From the IMG/VR virus record IMGVR_UViG_3300023179_000177, positions 1 to 46,116 of that record: a DNA stretch of 46,116 nucleotides. One strand, written 5' to 3'. The stretch is from a virus. The notes under the pieces are model-generated. The model was not told the origin of the DNA. It did not search any database and saw only the letters and a program-made list of their open reading frames with translations. The translations under genes and the position numbers were made by a program. Numbering within the stretch: the stretch's first letter is position 1; each line of letters starts with the position of its first letter. Shown one piece after another: positions 1-10,200 of the stretch.

Positions 1-162
1 ATTGCTCGCATCCGGATTTGGGATCATGTCAACCCCGCACACTCCACATACAAGTTGTGGCAGTTGACCGTTTTCGGTTAGCTTAAGCATTGTGTTTGCA
101 GGTACTCCGTTGTTTGGACATCCTTCTGTTTTGCAACTAATCTCAACGCTTGCAAATTCCAT
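1..162 (-). CDS. Small four-cysteine zinc-ribbon protein, runs off the left edge
   Basis: 54 codons are visible and the frame is still open at base 1. Cys10 and Cys15 (CKTEGC) and Cys39 and Cys42 (CGVC) form two knuckles of the kind that bind one zinc ion, so a small zinc-ribbon is likely; its partner is unknown. The ATG at 162 follows GAGGTG by about five bases. The gene lies just downstream of the tail-fibre gene on the same strand. If the window ends are joined, reading continues for 11 codons from base 46116 and stops at TAG 46081-46083, overlapping the ATG of the lysis gene at 46088 by 8 bases. The joined product would be 65 residues. Confidence 0.65.
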   Translation of the reverse strand, partial: MEFASVEISCKTEGCPNNGVPANTMLKLTENGQLPQLVCGVCGVDMIPNPDASN

Positions 163-170
163 AATTCACC

Positions 171-1696
<1,526 letters not shown>

Positions 1697-1700
<4 letters not shown>

Positions 1701-2050
1701 CGCGTGACCTCCGGGCTAATGATGATTCTCCCCTGAAGAACTCGCCGCACAACACCGCTTGCGTTCTGCGCTTCGATATCGTAGAACGCTGTGGCTGGTG
1801 TGAGCGCCGCAGTGTTCGCAGCGCTCACGGTAGCCGAGATTACTCCAGAGGAATTCTTGGTTAGGACAATCGTTGGGCTTCCGCCTTCCGACGTAAGGAT
1901 AGTAGTGCTAGCACTTGGAGTCTCACGAACCTGCATGCGGACAGTCCAGGTCGTCAGATTAACTGCCGCACCGGTCGCGTCCTTGTAGGTCACGGTCAAC
2001 TCAAAGGTAGCGCCCTTCTCAATTACCGTGTTGTAGACTCCAGCTGCCAT
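1697..2050 (-). CDS. Ig-like virion structural protein (BppU-N-like)
   Basis: 117 residues, beta-rich, with the pattern '[34 protein letters not shown]' type strands seen in many small phage tail or baseplate proteins with an immunoglobulin-like fold (BppU N-terminal-like). It ends in a basic-acidic strand pair and has no enzyme motif. It lies directly upstream of the tail fibre and overlaps it by four bases, so it may attach the fibre to the tail or be a fibre-base subunit. ATG at 2050 is preceded by AGGAG four bases upstream, inside the end of the small Lys-rich gene. The fold call rests on strand pattern only. Confidence 0.7.
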
Positions 2051-2200
2051 CTAGCTCCTGCCTTTCTTGGCTTCCTTGGCCTTCATCGCCTTGGATTCCT
2101 TCTTTTCGTGCATCTTCTTACCGGTCTTAGAAGCGTACTTCTCAGCAGCCTCTTTGCCCTTAGCCGTGTATGCGAACTTCTTCTTACCTACCATTGGCAT
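2051..2200 (-). CDS. Small lysine-rich basic protein (49 aa)
   Basis: A 49-residue reading frame fills the gap between two structural genes. It is very basic: it begins MPMVGKKKFAYTAKGKEAAE and more than a third of residues are Lys or Arg, with Ala and Glu, suggesting one or two charged helices. Similar tiny 'GKKKF-YT-GK-AA' proteins occur near structural genes in other phages (from memory). It may bind DNA or the capsid interior. The stop TAG at 2051 abuts the next ATG at 2050, and the tail end of this gene supplies the next gene's AGGAG ribosome site, so the two are translationally coupled. Starting at the second ATG (2194) is possible. Confidence 0.7.
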   Translation of the reverse strand: MPMVGKKKFAYTAKGKEAAEKYASKTGKKMHEKKESKAMKAKEAKKGRS

Positions 2201-2204
2201 AGTT

Positions 2205-3608
2205 TCACTTCCCTTTCCCAATTCGTTTCTTAGGAGCGGGGAGTGCCCCCCTCCTCTTCGCTGCTTCTTCTGCTGCTCGGAAAACCCTAACCTGGAATGA
2301 CTCTGGGGCCCATGAAGGCTCGGTAACCCAATCGTATAGACGCGGGAATACCGCCCTATTCTGCGGATCTGTCTGCAGTCTCCATGCCGATCGGTTCCTA
2401 AACGAAGTGGCTTCGTCTAGGAGTTCCATTACTTGGTTTCTATAATACCCGTCAGCCATCTCGCCTACATTGAGAATCTTTTCATCAAAATCATGAGGCC
2501 AATTCGTTGGGAATGGCGTGTTCTTCCTGAGGTTTGGCCGGACTCTCCAGCCACCTCTTGGAACCCTGCCAGGGTACATTGCAGAAAGTCTTTCAACTCC
2601 AGTTCTGCCATAGCTATCTGAAGCTCCTGCAGTTCTTATTAGCCACTCTTCTGCATCATTGCTGCCTCTGGTAATCCCTTGGAATGGGTAGCTTACCTCT
2701 CCACTTGGCCATGCATCTTTTAATGGCGTATATCTATGGTGAGACCCTGCTAGTGGGCTGTCTAGATTTGGGAAACTCTTGGCTCCTTTCCCACCTCCAA
2801 TGGTTGGAGAGGCTGCCATATCTCTAGCGATTTGCTCTCCTCTTGTCATCACCCAAGCCCTGTCGCCAAACCTTTCCGCTACTTCTGGGCGAGTATTTTT
2901 TAGTGATTCTTCAACCCTCCGCAGTCTAGCTGCTCGTACGTTAGTAGACTTTCTTGCCTTTCTCGCTACTCGTCGAGCCTCAACTGCAACCCTTTCAGCG
3001 GCTCTAATAGCGACTGTGTTAGCACGCATTTCTGCTTGGAATCCAGCAAGTTTTGCCGCTAGTTTCTTTCCATGGAACGCTTCGATGGCACGGGTGGCTC
3101 CTCTAAACGCCTTACCGGCTCCACCTAAGGCAACTCCGATTGCAAGGTTAACCGGGTCTACGCCAAACTTACCTTCCTTATTGTAGCCAACGCCGACAGT
3201 TTCATATGCCAACTGGCCGATGCTTGGAAGTGTGCTACCGTATGTTGCTCTGTTAGCGTTGCCAGCATCCTGCTGACCCATCCATCCTGGTCTAGAATCA
3301 ATAAGTCCTAGATATCTTTCTCTGGTATTTGCTGGTCGGTAGAATTGACCGTTTAGCGATTCAATCTGGCCGTTCTTGGAAAGCTCAAGACCCACATTAG
3401 TCATACGGTAGGTCCCGCCAATGTTTCTGTTTGGGTCAAGGTTTTGAGGGGTTCTAAAGCCATTAGACGCGTTGATGGTCGATCTGGCTTTTGCCGTTGC
3501 AAAGTTAAACGGCTTCGGCGCAGCCGGAGAGTACGGGTTTGCAAAGGTCTGGGTTCGCCACCGAGTTTCCTTCATGTCTGGGATAAAGCCATTCTTACGC
3601 GGTGCCAT
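2205..3608 (-). CDS. Basic virion-associated protein of unknown function (467 aa)
   Basis: Not recognised. The N-terminus (MAPRKNGF) is basic and Pro/Asn-rich. A Gly/Ala hydrophobic patch lies near residues 150-170 (VNLAIGVALGGAG). A strongly basic, probably coiled-coil helix follows at about 185-245 (repeated ARR, ARKARK and RAARLRR). The C-terminal half is rich in aromatic and Arg residues and ends in a basic tail (PAPKKRIGKGK). There are no cysteine clusters or catalytic motifs. It starts at ATG 3608, sharing one base with the TAA of the gene above (TAATG). Position in the late operon and the resemblance in style to the next gene and to 43754-44485 (short MAPR- or MVRK-type basic N-terminus, Ala/Arg helix) suggest a DNA-contacting or internal virion protein. 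This is inference only. Confidence 0.6.
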   Translation of the reverse strand: MAPRKNGFIPDMKETRWRTQTFANPYSPAAPKPFNFATAKARSTINASNGFRTPQNLDPNRNIGGTYRMTNVGLELSKNGQIESLNGQFYRPANTRERYLGLIDSRPGWMGQQDAGNANRATYGSTLPSIGQLAYETVGVGYNKEGKFGVDPVNLAIGVALGGAGKAFRGATRAIEAFHGKKLAAKLAGFQAEMRANTVAIRAAERVAVEARRVARKARKSTNVRAARLRRVEESLKNTRPEVAERFGDRAWVMTRGEQIARDMAASPTIGGGKGAKSFPNLDSPLAGSHHRYTPLKDAWPSGEVSYPFQGITRGSNDAEEWLIRTAGASDSYGRTGVERLSAMYPGRVPRGGWRVRPNLRKNTPFPTNWPHDFDEKILNVGEMADGYYRNQVMELLDEATSFRNRSAWRLQTDPQNRAVFPRLYDWVTEPSWAPESFQVRVFRAAEEAAKRRGALPAPKKRIGKGK

Positions 3609-4216
3609 TATTTTCTCGTTGCTCCTCTCAATACTCTGCCAGCAGTAATTGCATTGGTGACTGCGGTTGCAACACCTGATTGGGTTCCAGCGCCAGTTCT
3701 TATGAGCGTAGGTCCGTATCCAGCAAGTTTGGCTCCTGCGGCCCCTGAGAGTTTAGCAAATGACCTTAAGATTGCGTCGACCTCTGTCGGCCTAAAGAGT
3801 TGCCGAACACCTTCCTCAAATAGTTTGCTAGAATACCCGGCAGGGTTCTTACCAGTGAAGTCGGCAACAATGCTCTGGGCTTCCCTTGATCCTAATGGAG
3901 CCTGCCTCTCAACTGCCCCAATTCTTCTGGCAACTGTGGCAGATCTTGCTGCTGCTCTGTTCAGTGCGGAGAACTCATCTGCACCTTGAATTCCTGCCCT
4001 GGCAAGCCTGGCGAAATAGAAGGCAAGGGCACGGTATGGAGATACAGCCGCAATGTTCATCCCTCTGTTTCTGGCAATTTCTTGCGCCCTTCTCTGAGCC
4101 AGACGGTCTTGAGGAGTAAACTGCGTCCTGGACATCTGTGGAGTTCGGAACGCAGTTCTACCGCTAGAACCTCTAGCATTTCTGAAATCAAACGAATCGT
4201 TGTTTTTTCTTACCAT
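3608..4216 (-). CDS. Basic late protein of unknown function (202 aa)
   Basis: Not recognised. Begins MVRKNNDSFDFRNARG. It has many Arg and Gln residues in the first 60, then helical Ala/Arg segments (about 60-125: ALAFYFARLARAG, ALNRAAARSATVARR) and a Gly/Ala-rich C-terminus (LSGAAGAKLAGYGPTLIRTGAG) that could sit on or in a membrane. ATG at 4216 shares one base with the stop of the 2556-residue gene (TAATG) and is preceded by GAGGA about seven bases upstream. Coupling to both neighbours indicates that it is made with the late proteins. It may be a small internal virion protein. No catalytic signature was found. Confidence 0.6.
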   Translation of the reverse strand: MVRKNNDSFDFRNARGSSGRTAFRTPQMSRTQFTPQDRLAQRRAQEIARNRGMNIAAVSPYRALAFYFARLARAGIQGADEFSALNRAAARSATVARRIGAVERQAPLGSREAQSIVADFTGKNPAGYSSKLFEEGVRQLFRPTEVDAILRSFAKLSGAAGAKLAGYGPTLIRTGAGTQSGVATAVTNAITAGRVLRGATRK

Positions 4217-7200
4217 TATGGAATCCTCACTGTTGGTATATCTGGTTGAATTGGCCTGATTGTTGGGCGCATCCCTTCGTTGCTACCGAAGAGCCCTTTC
4301 CATAGCTCATCTGCTGCCAAAGATCCTGCGGTAGATCCTACAAACGTACCGATACCGCCGGATGCAAATGCTCCTATTCCGCCGCCAAGGATGGAACCAA
4401 CAATCCCGAACATTGTACGGCCCAGGTCGCCGCCTGTCGCAGCCGTAGCTGCAAGACCAGCGACAGAGCCGAAGATTCCTGCCTTTAGGGGGCTCTTGGT
4501 CAGAAGGTTTACTGAGTTAAGTCCAGCGGAGAACAGTGCTCCCTCTGGGGTTAGGTTGCCCTGAAGAGCCATGACTCCGACGTCTGCAGCCACGCCACCG
4601 CCAAAGTTTCCTTTAGGAGTCCTCAAGCCGAAGTCAATCTTCTTGAGCCCTGGGCTGAACTTTGGAAGAAGCTGGTCTGGTTGGAGCAGCCCAAGCAGTT
4701 TTCCTTGCTTGACTGACAGGTTCATAATTTCAGAGTCAGTATCAACGTACCCACCAGAGAAGTCTTCTGGATCGCGTCCCATCGCCTGATCCTGAAGCAT
4801 TTCATAGTCATTAGGGTCAACCACGTCTTCCCCAGACATTGATTGCTTCTGCTTCTTGTTAGGGTCGTACCCCTCAATGTTTAGCGGTGTGTCCGTTGGC
4901 GGATCAATCTCAAGGCTTGGGATAGTACCGGACTCGATAGCATCTACCAGGCGCCTAATCATGACAGTCGTTGGGCCTGGGGTTCCCCAATCGAACGGAG
5001 CCTTAAGTGTAGCTGGTCCGTTAAGATACTCGCGGATTACGCCCCAGGCGATTTCTCTTAGCGAAGTATCCGTCTTGGCGGCTACTTTGTCAATACCCCC
5101 GCTATATTTTCCGCTTTCATTTGGTGTTCCACGAAGGTAAGATAGCAGAAACTGTGTGTTTACGTCAAGCTTTCCGTTGTCATTCAATTGAATCGTGGCA
5201 ATCTTTGGCATCGTTTCGGGCACGGCTGGTCCTCCCTGTGAGGAAATAGTAATGCCAGACCCACCTGGAACAGCTTGTGAAGACTGGAAGTCTGTAGGCT
5301 GAATAAACACCCTTCGTGCGTTTTCTAGCTTCACCTTTCCGTCTTGTGTCTCAAGTAGCGTTCGGATCATCTGCTCGATAGCAGGCCCCTGCATGCGGCC
5401 AGACATATCAACTGACAGTGTCTTCCAGAAATTTCGGAAGAACATCTTCATCTCTACGCTGCCGATTGGCGGCAACTCCCCAAACTCTGGTAGCGTGGAG
5501 CGGATTGCTTCTTCAATGTTGCCGCTTGAAGCGTATTTGACAGCAACGGTCTTGGCAAATCTTGTGCCCATTCCGGCGGCCTTTCCGATAGCCTGACCGC
5601 TTACTGGGGCGACGTCCTCCTGAATAGTGCCACTGTCATACTCGTCTGCGTTTAGGTCAAACTCAATGACTTGCCCCTCTTCGTCAAGGCCAGTGGCTGC
5701 ATCAAATCCATCAATAGCCCTTTGACGCTTACGCTCCTTAGCCTGCGCTCGCCACTCAGCCTCGTTGACAATTTCAACGGTGCCGTCTGGTTTTGTAATT
5801 TGCATCATGCCTTCTTGGCCAGCAAAGCCACCCTGTCCCTGTTCCCACGATAGAATCTCTCTTGGGTTCTCTGCCTTGATACCCTCGTATAGCGCAGCAA
5901 CAAACTCCCTAGTGTCTCCTTCTGGGATAACAATTGCAGGAACCCGAAGGTCTCGTCCAAGTTTTCGTGATACTTCAGCAACAAGACGAGCAGCGATGTC
6001 CTGGCGCTCAGGGGCTGGGAGCGGCCTTCCGGCAAGATCTTTCGGATCTGGCAATCCAGCAGGCTTGTAGAACTCATTGTAGAATGCTGTGGCTTTATCG
6101 CCAAGGGCCCCGGACACACGCATTACATCAGGTCCTCCACTGGCAATATTCTGCAGCACCTTGTCTACAGCATCTGCTGTTTCAACTGAAACGGTAGCAG
6201 GCTCAAGCATTCGATAGATTGGATACATGAACTCATCTAGTGGCGTTCTAGTCTCAATCCGTGGAGCAACCTCGTGTCGATGATACTTAGGGTCAAGAGA
6301 ATCGCTCCACGACTTGCGCAGCGTGCCCTTAGCCGCTTCTGTCAGGGCCATAGCAGCTAGCCGTGCAGCGTCAAGGCTCTCTCGAACAATAGAGTCAAAT
6401 GTATCTCCACCGATACGCGCAGCTTCAATTGCTGAGGCTTTGTCTGCCAAGATAATTGTTGGCTCAGTAAGGCCAAAGCGCTCCATGTCCGACTTACTAA
6501 ATCGATTGCCGTATCCCATCTGTACAACGGCCTCTTCAGAAAGACGAAGCATGTACGTAAGGGCGCGAATGATATACATTGCGCCGCTATCACCGTCCAT
6601 TGTTTCAGTTCGAACAGTGTGACCAAACTTCTCAGGCGAAGCCAAGATATCATGCACTGTATAAGATCCGCCAATTGCCCTCTGGATTGCAGTGGTGGAT
6701 GGGGACGCCAACGCCATTGCCTGATCGCGGGTAAGCGTTTGACCAATAATGCCGCCGGAATAGCGCCGGCGTCCCTGCTCCGTGCTAATCGTAATTTTCC
6801 TATCGGCCATGAAGTTTGTCTGGGCGTCCTCAAGGCGAACCTTTGCCTTGGTGATTGCGTCCTGATCGCCAGACTGCTCTGCTGCCGCAAGCTCCTCCTG
6901 TGCGTGGGAAAGGTCATGAGCTGCTTTTTCGTTAACAGTAGACACAAGCCAGTCTGGGTATTCAGTGATTTTATACGCAGGGGCGCCAGCCATAAGTCCA
7001 GCAGGTTCAACGGAACTCTGCATTTTACCAACCTTGGCAAACGGAGCAGCCAGCGCCTCACCAGGAACAGGGCTGACCCTTGCTGCTGCTTGCTCTGCAC
7101 CAGTCATGCTGGAGTTGTAGATCATATCTTTTGCACGAGCAGCTGACCAGTTTGGTGCTAAGTTTGTGCGGAACGTGCCAGTCTGCTCGGTAATTGACGC

Positions 7201-10200
7201 AACAATTTCTGCCTCAAGTTGAGGGAAGATATCGCCATTGATGGCAAGGATCTCCAAGGCAGAGTACCCATCGAATGCAATGGCGGTGCCAAGTTCGTTG
7301 AGCAGGTTACCCATCTGGTTGGATTCAAATCCTGGCCCATCAGGAGAGAAGGCAACATCTAGTTGCCGAAGGGTTTCCTTCATTGCCTCCTGGCCATAAA
7401 TTTGGTTCGGATCAGTATGCTCAAACTGGTAGCCCTCAAGACGACGAATTTGATAACCGCCGTCAGCGGTTCGCTCTACTCGGAATGGATATACCTTACG
7501 ATGCTGGATGAAGCCAGTCTCGCTTGAGCGGTTAGCGACAACCGTACCATTCTTAAGCACAAGATATTTCGACACCACGATTGGCCGGATATTAAGTTTA
7601 AACTCTACGTTTTCGTTTAGGCCAACTCCTAAATCAACTGGTGACGTAGGATTTATAACTGACCTGCCAAGATCATTAATCTCGACATCGGTAATGATAC
7701 CCTGGTTAAGGCTTGCAATCTCCGTTGCAACAGGTGCAGGAAGAACGTAGTCTCCCGGGAGAAGTTCAACAAAGTTTTTATCAAATTTTGGCGGCTCATC
7801 ACCATACAAAGCCTTGCCTTCTTCGCTTGTCATGTATGCCAGAGCATACGCCTTGCCGTGTATTGCCGCAACTTCGTCTAGTACGCCCTTCCACTTTGCA
7901 TGCTCCCTGCGCTTCTTGTCAAGGTACCACTGCGGCAATGTAACCTTCATTGCTTTTGGCTTTCCTTCCGCGTCAACGTCTCCACCAACAACAATAAGTC
8001 CTCGCCATCCGCGTGCATTTACGCGCTCAGTTGCAACGTTAGCTGCCGCCTGGACGCCAAACATCTCGGCATATGCTCCGCCTTCGCCAAACTTTGGGGC
8101 AAGTTCTGCTTCGTACGTGTTTTCAAAGTCAGTCGTGTCCCAACTAATTGGATCTGTGCCTGTCGAACCAATAACCTTGTTCAGGTCTTGATTAAGAATA
8201 CGAAGTGCATCAGTTGCCTGTCGTCGCAAGAACGCAAGGCGCTTACCGCTAATACCACTTGGCAATGCTCGATACGTTTCAAGTTCTGGAATTGGAGCAA
8301 TGGCGCCCTGCTCTGCGGTTCCGCCGCCAGCGCCTATTGCAACGCCAGCAGCGTATCGATCCATGGCGTCTATTGCGCCCTGTACCCTCTCGATTCGTCG
8401 GCGCAACCCATCAGCCTGCGTAGCAAGGCTCGGCTTCTCAACCTTAACTCGTTCTACCTTTGGAGCCTCAATCTGCTGATCCCCAGCGATAACCCCTTGC
8501 TTGCCAAGGCGAGAGCGGTACTTAAATCCTGTGCGATAATTGAATAGCGAGAAGTCTGCTCGGTCATCAAGCTTTCGTACTGAGGTATATCGACGGATGA
8601 CGCCTAGAGCTTCTTCTATGCCAAGCAGGTCGGCAATTGGGCTCTTCTTTGTTCTGGTAAATACCTCTGTATTCCCGCCGTCAATGAAGCCATCTAGGTC
8701 AATTGAAGCCAAATCATCTCCGCCGCCATTTGCGACATCCCAAATGCCAACTTCGTCGACTACCCTCTGCAGGTCGTAGATAGCGTTGTCCTTGGTGATG
8801 CTAGGGATTCCACGTGAATCACCCGCACGTGCTACAGCGACGGTCTTCTTCTTGCTCCTTACCGGAACTGGCAGCAAGTCAAGGTCAAGTGAGCGGTACA
8901 TCTTTGGCTCGCCTGCTCGCGGAGACGATTGCGGAACGAGTCCGACCTGGGCTGACGCTAGTTGCCGAAGTTTTGCTTGCGTGCTTCTTCCATATAGGGA
9001 AGGCGCAGCCTCTGCGGCGGTCATGTCAACGCCAAGTGCCTCTACTTCCTTTGCTTTTGACGTCAGTCCGGTGTATTCACCAGAACTCATGGTCTTAGAC
9101 AGGCCCTTGATCATGGCCAGCGAGTATGGATCTCCAATTTCATGCAGAGTTCGAGAGAGTTCTAGCATGAGTGCCGCCATCTCGGCTCGCGTTTCACCGC
9201 TAAAGCGAACATTTCCGGAAGATTCTACGGTATTCATGTACCGAATTGCCATAAAGGCGTCGGCCATCACCTGGGCGACGGTCTTCTTGTCGCCAATGAT
9301 GGGCTTTCCTGGCTTAAAATCAAGTTCTGGGGGAAGAGTTATGCCCATTTTTGCTGCAAGAGCGTTGATACGCCCACGAACTGTCCGTCTAGGGTCGATT
9401 CCAGGCACAGGCTCCTGGTTTAGGCTGTCAAACTTGAAGCCGTACGCGCCGGATGCGCCAAGTGTGCGGTAGAGATTGGTCTTCTGCAGGGTTGAAAGTC
9501 CATCAAACCCCTGCATCTTGCTTCCCATGGTTGATGAGCGAGCGGCAGTTTCTCGCATCGTCTTAAATTCTTCAAGAAGTTTAGCCGTAAAGCCCTCTGG
9601 GGTGTCCATCTCGGGACCAGCTGCGCCAACTTTAACGTTGTCTGCACCTGTAGCTGGCTGAACAGTGATATCGCCAAACTCATTTGGCGGAATATTTACT
9701 GCGCCCTGCTTTGGCAGGTTGACTTGGTTCTTTGGATCTTGAATCCACTTGATGAGACGCGGATCTTCTGACGACTCTGGGTTGGCAATTGCTGCCTCTG
9801 CACCCTTAGCAAGGGCCTGAAGGAACGGGGACTCAAGACCATTACCTTCCCAACGAGCTGCGGCCTGTGTCCAGTGCACGAGAAGCTCCACCCACTGCTG
9901 GGGAGTTGTCCCCTCGCCAACGGCGGCCATGTTTTGCTGGACCCTCTCAAGAAGTCTTGGGTTTTGGCGCAGCTTCTCAGCAATGATTCTCGACATGAGG
10001 TCGATTTCTTCTGGGGAAACAGTGTCAGGCTTGTTTGCTTCTGGGCTCAACGCAAGGTAGGCGTGCTCAGACGACGGGTATACCTTGCCCTCGAATACCA
10101 CCGGGTAGCGGTTTTTAATATTGCCATGCTCAAGCGAGCTAGATGCCCCGCCCTTTGCTGTCCTTGGAAGATCGCTTGTGCGGTTTGTTAGTGCAGCAAG

